Of a DNA stretch of 64,000 nucleotides, positions 12,280-24,960 are shown one piece after another. The position numbers and the translations under genes were made by a program. Position 1 is the stretch's first letter. Every line of letters begins with the position of its first letter. The notes under the pieces were generated by a model, which saw only the letters and a list, made by a program, of their open reading frames with translations, had not been told where the DNA came from and ran no database searches. The stretch is from Torreya grandis (taxonomy: Eukaryota; Streptophyta; Pinopsida; Cupressales; Taxaceae). The stretch spans positions 429,825-493,824 of the forward strand of contig JARHVA010008417.1 of NCBI GenBank assembly GCA_037957365.1, given 5' to 3'.

Positions 12280-12830
12280 TTAACACATCCTCCTAATCGT
12301 GAGGTGAGAGCCATGAAATGTGTTCTTCTTGATTTTACTCAGATCCACATCGATCCCCCACCATAACTGATAAGTAATTTCTTGTTCAGCCAGTTTGTCA
12401 AGGATGTATTTTGGGAGGCATAGAGGATTGACCTTATGTATAGTAACAATTATCATGATGTAATATAAATATAACCAATAGTCACCCTTAAATATGAGTG
12501 ATTTAGAGGTAATTTTATATACTCTAGGCATGGGGTTATTATGAATTAACCTTTAAACTTTGGGATATAAGTCCTCTACAATACTAAATATATTTCTAAT
12601 TTATGAATAAATACACACAAATAAATAGACATCACAAATACTATTTTTGATATAATCAAGATTTGGTTCCTAGAGAGACCTATTGTATAGGTATATATTA
12701 CCCATGATAACATCAAGAAGTTAAAACACCATGTATAAATTACCCCCTTGGGGACTCTTTTATTTATGTAGTATTAGCTCATGAACCCAGGTGTTAATGA
12801 TCTCTCGCAATGCGAAGGTAAGTTTTGAGG
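12280..12830 (-). pseudogene. Faint protein-like frame, family unknown
   Basis: One minus-strand frame runs for about 180 codons with roughly five stops; its last 83 codons (12531-12280) are open. It includes an aromatic/hydrophobic stretch (GDYWLYLYYIMIIVTIHKV) then CLPKYILDKLAEQEITYQL. The composition is more protein-like than the surrounding AT-rich DNA, but I recognise no family. It could be an accessory ORF of a retrotransposon or chance. A CCAAGGGGGTAATTTATAC purine tract near 12735-12755 on the minus strand resembles an element 3' end, which argues against one continuous gene here. Confidence 0.25.
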
Positions 12831-15800
12831 TCAATAATATGTCAAAAAATGGTACCCATTCTAAATGAAGGAAGTGGATGCTCAAGTGATCTTATAGGCA
12901 ATTCAATAGTTCCATACTAATGTGAATTACCATTTATAATTTGGTGATTGGAATAGGGTTATTGTCCTTAAGTGAAAAGGTTTCTCTAGGGAGAAGCCAT
13001 TTGCCCACTGTCTTCTCTATATTATTGATTTTCTTCTAAAGGTTTACCCTATGTAAATTAAGTGTTGCATTTGGGATTGGAAAGCAAAAATACCTTTAAA
13101 ATTATTCTCATGATATGTTGGTAATGATGATTTTGTGATTGATGTGATAGAGGAGGATTCCAATAGCAATCCTTCCTTCGAAGAACAAGTCATGTAACAG
13201 GTCGATGCATGGCATGACCTCAGGTTTAACAACATCATAGTGAAGTCCTTGATGCTTGAAGGGAAGTAGGTTAGCTAATAGATGTCATTATTTTAGAGAT
13301 ATTTTTTCATCACAGTGAATGTGTTGATGCCTTCTAAAACCTCCCATATATCCCATTAGTTAGTGTAGATACCATCGGACATAGAGGCATGAAATATTAT
13401 GTCCATATAATCTATTAAATCTTTGATAGAAAATCTAGATGGTGCCTAGGCTCCCTTGTATATTTTGGATGAATATCCTATTTTTAGTTCTTGGTGATGA
13501 CATAATTATATATCCTTGTATTTTTGGTACTTCATTCTTCTCTACAAATTAAATCTTGATCAAAGCTAACTAGGGATTAAATTCTTAGAGGGCAATATTC
13601 ACTCAATCTTGTTTATAATCAATGAATGTGAATTTGGTTATCAGATTGATGTTATAACCTTTTAGCGTTCAATATCAGTTCATGCATCATTAATTACCAA
13701 TATATCCAAGCTTATTGTGTTAATTTAATTTTAACTTAATCACATTGGCCTAGTGGACATGCCACATAGGATACTAATTTAGAGGGGTGCCATAGTGCTG
13801 CCTTTTTTGACACCTATTCATGTGTTGTTTAGTCAAGTGTCAGTGTTTGAATTTAGGTTGAACCATTTTATTATCATAAGCCAAGGGTTACAAAAGAAAA
13901 ACCTCAAAGATCAAGTTGTTATTTGGGAAGATTCATAAAACCTTTACCAAAACCCAAAACTCTGAACACTTTTTACAAAGACTAAGATTATCTTTCGAGA
14001 AGATTTATTGGAGAAGTTGCTAAAGATGAAAGTTATAAAATGAATAAACTTGAAGACAAATCCAAATATGAATTCCTAAATAGTAAAATTTCAAAGACCA
14101 AAATATCGAATAAAAATTCTTGAATAAGAAGATCCGAAGAATAATTTACTGATGATAAAGTCTTGGACATAAAATCCTAAAGAATAAAATCGATAGGTAA
14201 ATTTTTGAAGGAAAATTCTGAAAAAATATTGTCACTAAAGTTTCTAACAACACAAGTTATTGAATAATTCTTTCAAATACCAAGTTGTCAAGTCCCAAAT
14301 GTTAAGTTCTAAAATACTGATTATTCTAATAAGTAAATCCAAATACTGAGTGTTTTGAAGACATTCCATGCATAATAAGCTCTCCAAATTTTTTATTAAT
14401 AGATTAGTTCAAATAAGTCATTTGAATAAAAATAGGTTGTAAGAGGAAAAAATATGCAAGAAAGGTTATTTACTACTAAGACCTACAAAATTCCAAAGAT
14501 AAGAAATAGGCTAAATATCCATGTATAACCCTACAATAAACAAATTTTATAATACCAAATGGGTCCCCACTTGTCCATTAATAATTCAAGGTGGGGTGTG
14601 TTGAATACAACAAATGGTGATTCATAGGGGTGAATATTCCTGAGTTTTAAATAACCCAAAATCTATGTTTTCACAATTTCAATATCAACCATGAACCATG
14701 TTATAAAATAAATGATTAGATCAGAAAAATGAAAGGGAGTCTTAGTAAATTCATATAACATACTTACTTTACTCATACTTTGGATTAGTGTGTATTCAAA
14801 AAATATTATTTATGCCTTGTCAAAAGATTTTAAAAAATACATGGGATGAGCTTTAGGTTTCATTTTGATTTAATGTTAAGTAATATAAATTTGGGTAGCT
14901 TAGGCATTGTTCTACTACTAGTTAGGCATCCATATCCTTGATATAAATTCTTTTGATCACTCTTCCTCCCTTCCTTCATATTATTTCATTATGCATGACA
15001 CATTGATCTTATTTCATCATGTAGGATTTTAATCCCTTTTGATTTTATTTTAGACTTTTAGAATATTCTTTCTTTTCTTTTCTTTTTGTACAAAAGAAAG
15101 AAAGGAAAACGTAACCACTATGAGCTAGTGTAGATTATATTTGTTTAATCAAAATTTCCCTACCAACTTTACCCATATCAATGATTATGATCTAAATAAA
15201 TATTAGTATTTAATGTGAATTTGATCTAAGGAGATGAGATTTTTTTTTCTAAATTTACATGGAGCTATGTGATCTAAAACTTATAAGTTTTGATTGATAC
15301 ATATTTCAAGAACACAAAAAAATAACATAGTAACAATGAATTCTCTGAGAAGAGATGTTATATTACTCAAGATTGCAATATAACTATATGCTTATCTCTA
15401 GGAAGAGATGTCTAATTTCCATTTCAGGTTACATCTTAATTTATACATATTTTGAAAGTAGGAGGAGGATGTCTAAGGTCACTAATATTGAGGGAGATTA
15501 AGTGGTTTTACGTCCATGATTTAAAAAAATATAGAATTCAAGGAATTACTATTTTTAGAATACTATTTTTAGACTGCACTACTAAAATTGAAATTTTGGG
15601 AACTTTCATTGGGTTTTAAGGGGTCAAAATCCATTGAGAAAATATCCATGCCATATCACCATGTTCTCATAATTATTAGCTTTCCAATGGTTCAAACGAT
15701 GAGTCAATTGGAGCTACGGTGTAAAAGTTATGACTCCTAAAAGTTTCATCATCAATTGGGGTAGAACCGTCACCTGAATTATCACTTGAATTATTGCCTA

Positions 15801-16200
15801 GATAACTATGGGAGCAAATTTTCTATACCTGATAGAATCATTTTATTTATAAAATTATCATGGTTAACTCTCTCATTACATACTTGGATTGGGGATTTTG
15901 ATGTACAAAGTGTAATACCCATTGATTTAAGTTGAATTCAAAACATAGATTCAGAATACCATTCAAATAGGCTATTTCTTGGTTATATAAGGAGTAATCA
16001 GTTGGATTTCCATGAAATAAAAAGGAAAACTATCCTAGAAATTAAAAAACTTGTCTAAAAAAATGAGAGACTAGACTAATCAAAGCAACATGTAGAAAGA
16101 AAGAATGATTAATCTAAAAAGTGCAAACTACTCTAATAAAAATAAATGAATGAAAGCATAAACTAATTAATAAATAAAATATAGCCTACCCATACCTCTA
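12831..16200. other. Unassigned repeat-derived DNA, no gene seen
   Basis: No frame longer than about 65 codons and no domain is recognised. Some minus-strand fragments at 13040-13400 look mildly protein-like. A near-palindrome of CTTTT/AAAAG units centred on GTAC lies at about 15065-15108. The rest is ordinary AT-rich, probably LTR-derived, sequence. Confidence 0.5.
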
Positions 16201-16224
16201 CTAGGTCACCTATTTTTACTCAAA

Positions 16225-17640
16225 GACATCTTTATATGGATAAAACATAAATTAGTGATTTAAAAACTTTCTATTGATCGGATATGTCAATTCATTACCT
16301 TGGAGGTCCTTCAAATGGAAATCATTATTACCTAAGACCTCAAAGAATCTGATAGGGTCCTATCTATAGTGGGGTGAAATTGTCATGCTATCCTTTTTGT
16401 TCATGGGATTTATTCTCTAGAAGAACCAAGTTAGATATCTTGAATGTTTTAGATTTTGATCTTTTATCAAATCATCTTTTGACTATATCTTGATGCCTAG
16501 TAAAGTTATGTAGGGATTCAGTCATGGAGTCTTCCATTTCTATGATATATAACAACATAGACTCTATCCTCTCATTGGGTTTCATGTATTCTTGCATGAA
16601 ATAATATGTTGGAAACTTAATAATGATTAGGAATACTAGTTTTCTTCCATAGACTAGTAGATATGGTGAGGTTTTAAGAGCCTACTTGTACTGAGTTTGA
16701 TCTACCCAAAGTACATATTTTAATATGAGATGCCACTCTCTAGACGGGTTTATCCTCAACCAATTTTTTTATCAAATAAATGATGTTTTTATTAGTTGAT
16801 TTAACCAATCCATTCAATTTTAGGTAGTGATTGAAGGATGATCTAATGGTGATATGATTGTCATGGGCCCATTCTATAAATTTAATCGACTGGAACACTG
16901 ACCCATTATCACAAAAGAATGGAATAGGATTATAAAACCTAGTCATGGTTCATTCTTCAAGGAAATGATCACATATTATGATCTTGAATTCTTAGTGGTT
17001 GTTACTTTAGTCCATTTCCTACAATAATTTTTAGTGGTGAGCATCAATTTTTGCCCAATTGAAAAAGTTTGAGTTAATAACACTAATGAAATCTAAGCCC
17101 CATTAGGCAAATGACTTACCCTCAATCATGGGATATAATGGAATTGCTATGTGAACCTCTCTTTTTCCTAAAAATTGGCATTTATGACATGTCCTTACAT
17201 GAGAGTGGGCATCCTTGAATACTGTTGGCTAATAATAACCTATTTTGAGGATTCTATAGGTTGTAGTTTTCCTAGATTAATCTCCACTACCAATATTTTG
17301 ATGTAGGTTTTCCAAAATATCTTAGGATTAATCACATGATATACATCTCAAATAGATGCCTTCAAAGTTATTCCTATATATAATTCCCTTCTTAATCATA
17401 TAATGCAAAAATTTGAGCCTCAAGGCTCTCTTTTGAGTTCTTGGGGACATGTTCCAATGAGTAGAAATCAAATTATATTTAAATACCATTCTCTTTGGGA
17501 AACCTATATTTTTCAAAATTATTTGAATATGATATGTGGGTATAGTTTAGTCATCAACTAGACAATACCTTATCCTCTAATGATCTTGGTAGGTTTGCTC
17601 TCAAAGTTTCACAATTAGAAGATCATTCTTCATGGATTTA
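16225..17640 (-). pseudogene. pol: Ty3/gypsy integrase, degraded
   Basis: Read right to left. A pre-integrase stretch with RALRLKFLHYMIKKGIIYR...GIYLRCI (17516-17328). Then the zinc-binding segment GYY*PTVFKDAHSHVRTCHKC (about 17250-17180), where the stop replaces the family Trp. Then the catalytic core, with the first Asp in WGLDFI (about 17100), the second in FFCDNGSVFQS (about 16900), and the glutamate site changed to Lys in NGLVKSTNK. A C-terminal part near 16230-16340 keeps traces of the PINRK-type end. About ten stops and the lost Glu make it inactive. The core sequence and C-terminal end suit Tat/Athila-type elements. RNase H should lie to the right, but 17640-17880 shows only traces. 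Confidence 0.85.
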
Positions 17641-17880
17641 AATATCCATAAGGTGCCAAAACTTACATTAGAATATTTTAATAATTTGAAATAATGTGAT
17701 GATGAATCCCTTTAAGATTATACCATTCAGTTCAAAAGTACATCATATGAGCTAGCATTTAGATCTTCAAATTTAGAGTTGCATTTCATTTTTAGTAGAG
17801 GTATTATTTTTCCATTGAAATAAAGAGCATTATATAAATAATATGAGTCATTTACCCATTTATATGTGGATGTGAATATA

Positions 17881-18690
17881 TATGCTTCATTTATACTTAC
17901 TCATCTAAATGAGATTAACATAGCCCATTATAGATACTAAAATATTATTCCCCACACAAAGGAGGGAGATGAATTACCAAATGAATGTTATGAACACAAA
18001 TGTGGTGTTACTAATTTTTATATGGGATATTTATAAAATTTACTTAGTATGGGACCAATCCAAGGTTCACATCCTATGCAAACACCCCAAGGTAGAAAAC
18101 CTAAAACATATCCATGTAAAAAAGATTTGACAGTCACATTATTCATGGGTGGTGCTTATTTTTGGAATAACCATATTGATCCTACACAAACAAAAACTAC
18201 TTACAATATAAAACATTTAAAACAAACTAGATTTGATCCAAAATACTTACAAATCATATAAGGTTGTAAATAATCCTTGGGAAACATAACAATACCAATT
18301 ATTTTTAGTCCTAAAGTGATTCAAACATGGCTTTGGGTAATAAAAAAACTTCTGTGTATGCACTTACATTGGGAACCCTTTGGTTATATCAAATAGAAGC
18401 AAAAATTGACCAAAATCAGCAAGGTATTTCTTTTTCTCATGAAGGAAAATGAATCCATATCCCAAATGATAGAATTGGAACTTCTATTACACATGTAAAA
18501 TATGAAGATGAACATGTCATTTACCATTTACACTTATCCAACCATCATTCAAACAATGTAAAGGATCAAACTTAAGGTTGCAAGGCTTCACACATTCTAA
18601 AAATCCAAAAAACAAACTTCAAAAATCCAAAAATATTTTCAACATTTACATATCCTATTATATTATTGACATACATTTTGTTGGTTCCAT
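17881..18690 (+). pseudogene. Protein-like ORF remnant of unknown family upstream of an LTR (env-position candidate)
   Basis: A plus-strand frame (17881-18261) has only two stops in 127 codons. It contains two close cysteines (NECYEHKCGVTNFYMGYL) and a later TYPCKKDLTVTLFMGGAYFW. After a frameshift, a second frame starts at an ATG (18327), MALGNKKTSVYALTLGTLWL, which resembles a signal-peptide-like start. It runs to 18575 with one stop and is followed by a hydrophobic segment near 18640-18690. The remnant lies about 1.6 kb before a plus-strand PPT and LTR (20328-20340), where a third ORF after pol would sit. I do not recognise the family; an env-like origin is only a positional suggestion. 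It is opposite in strand to the neighbouring integrase and belongs to another element. Confidence 0.4.
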
Positions 18691-19559
18691 GTTGGTAGAT
18701 GATAGATCAATATTTTATATATATACATGTGTCACATATATTTTTATTGTGATTCAGGAATACATAGATACATGATCTATGCACCTTTGGATGTTAGGTT
18801 TTCCCTATACACATATGACTAGGACATTGGGGTCATCCACCTCTATGATCATGATACATATATTTTATATCATTATAAGGTCACTTTAAATTATCATGTT
18901 TAATCTCATGTATATGTACTTACACATTCCTTTATCCATGCTTATATCTTTCACAATGTACTTCATATGTTATGTACTTAATGCTATTTTCTAACACATA
19001 TATCCATGGACTAATATGATATGTTTAGGTTGGTTGCTTATGATTTCATTAATGCACTTCTTTGAGTGTCTTGTTTTTATATTGTATTTAGTTTTTGAGC
19101 ATTTGAATATGATCCATTGTTTGTGGTCCTCATGCCTCTATTTACCTCTTTGAAATTTGATTATATCATTATTTGTTTTATGTTGACATTTGAATATGTC
19201 ATTCTTATATTTTTTTGGCATTTGACTAAGTCATCTCCCTTCGATTGTTTAAAATTTGAACATGCCCCTTATTTTATGTCTCTTTAGACCATTGTATTTT
19301 GATTTGTTTTTGAATTCTCTTGTGTGTGTGCTTAATTTCTTACTGAGATTACAATGATACTATCTATATGTTTCCATGATCTAAATAATGCATCTTAGGA
19401 CTTGGTGTGATCACATTCTTCATGTTTCAATGATATATATACCTAGACATGTTCCTTATATATTATACATGGTACGTTCATAAGTTACATGGTTATCTTA
19501 TCCTTTGAGATTAGGTAACTACCATTTTATAGTTTCCATCACCTTTAAATAAGGGAATA
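18691..19559. other. AT-rich stretch, no gene seen
   Basis: Only short frames. Repeated phrases of the type 'ATTTGAATATG..CAT' at about 19095-19270 suggest a degenerate tandem structure. It probably belongs to the 3' non-coding part of the element that ends in the LTR at 20340. Confidence 0.4.
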
Positions 19560-19870
19560 TCAATGGGGTAATGCCATAAAGATGTGAATTTCACATTGCT
19601 TCATAGGTTCATATTGCAATGGGGTTATGTTTTAAAAACATGTTCTCCACATTATTTAAAGTTTTAGAATCAGTGGGGGCATGTTTTGGAAACATGTTAT
19701 CCACATTTTTTGAGTATGTAACATACCTATATTATAGTGGGGGTATGTTTTGGAAACATGTTCTCTACATTAGCACTTATATTTGTTTTAATATTTCTCC
19801 ACATTAGAACTTACACCTATTCTTAGTTTCATATTATAGTAGGGGCATGTTTTGGAAACATGTTCTTCAC
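19560..19870 (+). repeat. Tandem array with palindromic core CATGTTTTGGAAACATG
   Basis: Four clear units and one degenerate unit. The cores are at 19627-19641 (ATGTTTTAAAAACAT), 19680-19696, 19745-19760 and 19846-19862. Each is preceded by GGGG(G/T)(C/T) and followed by TTCTCCACATT or a close variant. Core spacings are 53, 65 and about 101 bp. The core is a 7-bp perfect inverted repeat around TGG. It lies in the presumed 3' non-coding region of the plus-strand element. Confidence 0.8.
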
Positions 19871-20327
19871 ACTTACATAGTTTCAAATTGGCCAAAATTT
19901 AGAGTTATATGATTTAAATATAGATTTATGGTATAATTATATACATTGGGACCATTATTATACACACTTTTAACATGAGACATATATCAGGTGCATATGC
20001 TATGCAATGTGTGCCTAAATATTACAAAATCAAATTAGTTTAAAATTTCAAACATTTTTAGGGATTCTCATCACCCACCAAATTAGAATTTTATAGATTA
20101 TATTGAGTTAATATAATATATTACTTGGTTCACTTTTGGTATGGTTGAGGTGATTAAATCACTATATCTTAATAGTTTTATAGGTTGAACTTGATTACAT
20201 CATCTAACCTCACTAGTTTTATAGTGGGAGTTGTCTTGGTTCACTCGCACTCACTAAATAATAAGTAAGATTGGGTTACATGATTGAGTTAATCTCAACT
20301 ATTGGGTGGTAACTCATATTTTATCCA

Positions 20328-20338
20328 AGGTTGGGGGC
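20328..20338 (+). promoter_or_regulatory. Polypurine tract before forward LTR
   Basis: AGGTTGGGGGC immediately precedes a TG dinucleotide starting the LTR-like sequence at 20340, the arrangement expected for plus-strand priming. Confidence 0.55.
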
Positions 20339-20339
20339 A

Positions 20340-21500
20340 TGTGTACTCCAATATCTCTCTATCTCTTTAGATATATGTAATTTATAGTTTTTATATTTAT
20401 CCTAATATTAGTTTTAGTGATTCATAATGATATATATTTCAAATAAAATTTCTAGAAGGCAAGACAGTTACATTGATACATATGTGTACTCCTAAATCTT
20501 TCTTTTTTTAATTTAAATTAATTCAAATGCTTTAAATTTTAGATTATATGCATTGATTATATATTTTAAAATGATCTTGGTTGTAGGTCAATCACCAACA
20601 AAGCACTCAAGTTATACTCAAGTAAGGGAAATGTGTGTTATACACACCCAAACACACATTTAATCTATTTAAAACCAACAATTTCATTACTAGATTAAAT
20701 GGGGTAAAATGTAGACACTATTTCTAAATTATATATCACCTCAGACTTGTACACTTGGAAAATACATATCATGGATGTAATTTCAGCTTTTAGACCTTTC
20801 CCACTACCAAAAGGATCACATACACTATCTCTCTATGCCTAATTACTTATCTCTTAGTCTAACCAACGTTATTATAATGACCTAGGATTTCTATATTTCT
20901 TAGAATGTTATAAATGTACTTATCTTCCATATTTACAAGTTTTGGACTTACACCTATTTTTTAATTGCCCGGACAATATTATCCTAATCAAACACCTATA
21001 TCAACACAAGTGTCTTATCCCAATAAAATTTTCCAATGACCTAAAGTCATCCAATTTGAAAATGAAATGCATTTTTATGGTCAGCCTAATTTATTTAATA
21101 TAAGAGATTATCCAAAGGGATTGGTATAAATAAAAGATCAAACCTAATTCATTCCTAACCTAGCACAGACCTCAAAAAGGCTAAGGTAACTTACCAAAAT
21201 CACTCAATCAAGAACTCAGGTGAGTAAATATTTATTATTTTATCTTATATCCATATTAGTCATAAGGAAAAAATATCTTCAAGTTTGAACTCCTGAAGGA
21301 GTAGCCTAAGAGCTACATTTAACAAGTTACAAGATATGTCACTAATGTACTTACTTATCACACATTACATGATTCACATATAATATAACACATAGGGTAT
21401 AACTACATAAGTCTAAGGCCCTCTTCAGAGTATTGGATATGTAGGTGTATGCACTTGAATTAACACATGCTAAACTATGCACTTGAATCCTTAAGGTCCA
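20340..21500 (+). repeat. Forward-strand LTR (3' LTR of the element carrying 17881-18690, or solo)
   Basis: Begins TGTGTACTCCAATATC after the purine tract and has a TATA-like TATAAATAAA at 21125-21134. The part after it (about 21390-21460) resembles the A-family LTR (CTTCAGAGTATTGGATATGTAGG against CTTTGGAGTATTGGTATGTAGG near 5391), so the two families are distantly related. No second copy is found in the window, so the 3' boundary is a guess. Confidence 0.5.
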
Positions 21501-22303
21501 ACCAAGGTAGTTGATGTAATGAATGGGCTAGGGGTTTAGTCAACTATTTTTTGGAATATGATTTGGGATAGGTGGTATAAATGGGTTCTCATGATGGACC
21601 CAAAATACCTCAACATCATCTCAATACTCATTAAGATCATGGATTTGTGTAAAAATATATCTTTAAGGTCCTTCGACCTCTGATATCATAATAAGGTGAA
21701 TTTCTTGGTCTATACTAGGTTTTAGGAAAGCAGAAAGATTGGGTTAGATGAGTCATGGGAAAAGGTCCATTCTATTGGGTTGAATCTTCTTAATTAATAT
21801 CATACATTAAATTTTAATGATATTAAATGAGGCTAGACCTAAGGAAAAAAAAGAGGTGTGGATGAAATAATAGGCATGGATAATGTTATATTGATGTCTC
21901 CTATTCTAAGGGAGGATAATGATAGGTGGGTTGGGGATGCATTATTGTAATTATAGTGTGGATAAATAATATATGATGAGGTGAGGAATGGGAGTGGATA
22001 GAAATACCTCACATCTCAACTCAGTGATAATATCAAATTATGTGATGATGGTGGGACTAAGTGATCTAAATCTAGACCTAGTGTCTTGAGGAGGGTCATC
22101 TAAAGAAGACTAGGTGAATGCCAGTGAAAAACATATGATCTTGTTCATATAATGGATTATAAAGTTTGCTTGTTGAAATGTTGAACAATGATTGATGTAT
22201 GGTTCTTATGTATAAGGACAAGGCTTATATGGGTTGTGTTTTCTTTCATGATTCGGTAAGGATTTTTATATGGATTGCATGTGATAACAAGGCCTTTGAC
22301 ATT
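21501..22303. other. Unassigned AT-rich DNA
   Basis: No gene-like frame or recognisable repeat partner. It lies between the forward LTR and the tandem duplication that hosts S1. Confidence 0.4.
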
Positions 22304-22755
22304 TTTTTTTGGTTATTTTTAGACTCTTATTGTTTTTGAAGATGTAAATGCCTATTTACTAAAAATGAAGCACTAAAATTTAAATAATAGAAAAGATGAG
22401 AGTAAATTAAATCAAAACTCATTTTTTTTAATCATTTTTTAATGTTTGTAATATATGTAAATAAGGAGATAAAGAACTTATGCTATTATGCAAGATTCTA
22501 ATTTTTCCTATCTCTACTTATGTGAAAAATAGATGAGATGTTTTTTTTTCTTTAAAAAATTTTTATAAATGAAATCAACTAAATTTAAAAATTGAATCTA
22601 CACATGCAAGTAATGTGAGAAGAGAATATGATTTAAAACAACAAAAACAAAACACTTTCTATGGATTTTCTTGTTTATAAACAAAATAAACTAAATTTTA
22701 AACCTTTATAATTTTTTATAAAAAAAACCTTTTTTTTTAATGATTTACTAAGATG
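22304..22755 (+). repeat. Left unit of a ~590-bp tandem duplication split by S1
   Basis: Aligns in the same orientation with 35085-35525 (shared GATGTAAATGC...CTAAAAATGAAG and TTAATCATTTTTTAATGTTT). With S1 removed, this unit would be followed by 34934-35085 and then by the second copies 35085-35525 and 35525-35690, giving two tandem units of about 590 bp. Confidence 0.65.
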
Positions 22756-22760
22756 GAAAC

Positions 22761-23942
22761 TATATGCAATTAGAAATGCATCAGATCTACAAATCAATCC
22801 TAACTTGGAGAAGATAGATCCTACTTACACTTCTAATTGGGGATACATTAGATAATCAAGAACATGACCAATATGGATCCACTAAACTAAATTATGGGAT
22901 ATATTATCACAATAATATCACTAGGGAGGGTTATAAAGCCTCCACTAAAGTAAAAATATGCAATAAATCTAACTAATTCCTATGTTTTCATATTCACTAT
23001 ACTAATAAAAAGTAAAGCAAAAAAATTTAATCTAGTGCTCACCAAAGCTTGTGACACAAAGTTGGGGTAATAAAAGATAAAAGTAATCATGAATAAGATA
23101 CATATACTCATGTCAATATATATAAAATCCTAATGAATGAAAGACAAGTGTAAATGCATATGTATCTATTCTCAGAAAGGAGGAACAAAGTTAGGAATAC
23201 TTACCTTTTAAGATGACCCTGTCGAACCTCAATCTCTCCCTTGGCCAAGGTGTTTCACAAGAGGTTGTTTTGTTATATAACAATGACAAGGATAAATTAT
23301 ATCTAGGATAAAAAACCTATCAATGCATCTAAATGAATTCTCCACAAGACAAGTTGCATATCTCTAAAGAAAGTATGAAACCCAAATCTTGTTCCTCAAG
23401 TAGAATGGTGGATAAATAGATGCACAATATATCTTACTTTTTCTCTTATCTAAATAATGGTGAAATGATTGTGTTTATATATGTGGATTTAAACCTAAAA
23501 CCTTATAAAAGTTTTAGCCAACAGGGTCGACCTAATATCATTATTGGCAAAAACTCACTAGGTTATGGACTAGGTTAGCCAAGAACTGACCTAAACCCTA
23601 ATTAAGTATTGTAAATAATAGTACAAGGTCAACACAACTAACATAATCATGTAAAATATAAAAAGAGGTTTTATGTTAGGAAAAAGGATATTAAAGGTGG
23701 TAAAATACTATAAGAGTGTGAAAAAGAGAAGGCTAGGCCTAGGGTAATGTCTTTAAGAGCTAGTTAGATTGGTAATAATTGGTAATAAGGGACAACAATC
23801 CTATGAAGCACCAATGGTCCACCCAACCCTTTCCCAATGTAATCCTTAGGGCATGCACTTAGAGAATTTTAGACTTGATGGGTTCATCCAAGATAGAGAG
23901 AGTTATTAATTGATAAAAGTTTGAAAATATTATGTGTATACT
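22761..23942 (-). repeat. 3' LTR of S1
   Basis: Matches 33742-34928 and 42228-43418 along its full length. Its inner side (higher coordinates) carries the purine tract, as expected for a 3' LTR on the minus strand. The terminal CA is worn to TA. Confidence 0.85.
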
Positions 23943-23957
23943 ATACCCCACTCGAAT
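23943..23957 (-). promoter_or_regulatory. Polypurine tract of S1
   Basis: Minus strand CGAGTGGGGTA directly before the 3' LTR. The same tract (CGAGTGGGGCA) precedes the S2 3' LTR (43421-43434) and is absent next to the S1 5' LTR, which supports the LTR boundaries. Confidence 0.75.
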
Positions 23958-24479
23958 CTCATCATGTGTCATGCAAGTGTAACAAGGGATGGTGCTTCAT
24001 GAAAAGAACATGATGACACATAATGCTAATGTTAATTAAAATGTAGTAAGGAAAAAATAATATAAATGAAATGACATAATTTAAAAACACATACCTTTAC
24101 ATACCTTAGTATTGTAGATAAATAAGGAGATGTGAGAGATGTGAAGGCATCCAAAATGAGGAACATTAGGTGAACCTACAGAGATTAATGTAAAAAGAGA
24201 AAAAATTGAAATTTTTGAAACATATGCATGTAATAGCTAGAAAATTTTTCTAAAACATTAGGATTATAAAACTTTTTACAATTTGGAAAATGAGTGAGTA
24301 GAAACAAAGATATGATCAAAATATGGAATTTGTAGACAAGTAGACGGGGAAATGGTGATTAGTGACACTAGTATAGATAATAAATGTTATAATTTTGAGT
24401 ATTTTTAAAGAATACTAGTTATATGTGATAGATTATAGATAGATATATTTTAAGATGTATGTGTGATCTAATATCTATC
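23958..24479. other. S1 3' non-coding region, part 1
   Basis: The first ~170 bp next to the purine tract resemble S2 43441-43620 (both begin with a CTC(A/C)TCATGTGTCA-type segment followed by AAGGGATGGTG). The rest is AT-rich without open frames. Confidence 0.6.
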
Positions 24480-24960
24480 TAGTTTGAATTTTGTGGATCC
24501 TACAGATGAGGAGGAGGTGGATAGGGTGCTGGTACCATATGACCCCACTAGATTTGATGATCCCATGGTACCATCTTCCCCAACTTAGGAGAGATACTTT
24601 ATACAAGTAGGGGAGGACATGAGGCATCTATAAGAATGCAAATATGGGCTAAAACCACAAATAGGGGTGTGAGTAAGAGAGGTAAAAATATGGTAGACAT
24701 TGGCTTTGAAGAGAGCTATAAATTTGGCTACAATGATCCAACTAGGATAGGTTCAGGCCCAAGTGGCCAACTTATATATATATAGGTAATAGGCTTGAGA
24801 TCTTAGACATTCTCTTTATAACATACTATTTAGAGAAGAGATTCTGAGACATCTATGGGCAACATGGCTAGGCCACAAGATAGACATGATAGAGCCTTGC
24901 CTTAGAGTCAGAGCGATGTATTTTTGTACATTATAAAAACACACAATATATATAGAGATA
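24480..24960 (+). pseudogene. Antisense ORF remnant in the S1 3' region
   Basis: A single plus-strand frame (about 24485-24780) reads as a plausible protein: an acidic start (DPTDEEEVDRVLVPYDPTRF), then DDPMVPSSPT and a charged, helical stretch containing GEDMRHL, ECKYGLKPQIGV, LALKRAINLATMIQL and VQAQVANLYI. The stops are TAG, TAA or TGA codons that C-to-T change could have made from Gln or Arg codons. It is antisense to S1's own genes and lies between the coding region and the 3' LTR. Antisense extra ORFs in that place are known for Tat-lineage gypsy elements. I do not recognise the protein family. The T element remnant at 38170-40030 has the same placement and also an acidic tail. Confidence 0.5.

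Noticed and set aside
15065..15108. Near-palindrome of CTTTT/AAAAG around GTAC as a terminator or miRNA hairpin
   Set aside because: Imperfect low-complexity palindrome with no precursor-like context; no functional claim is supported.
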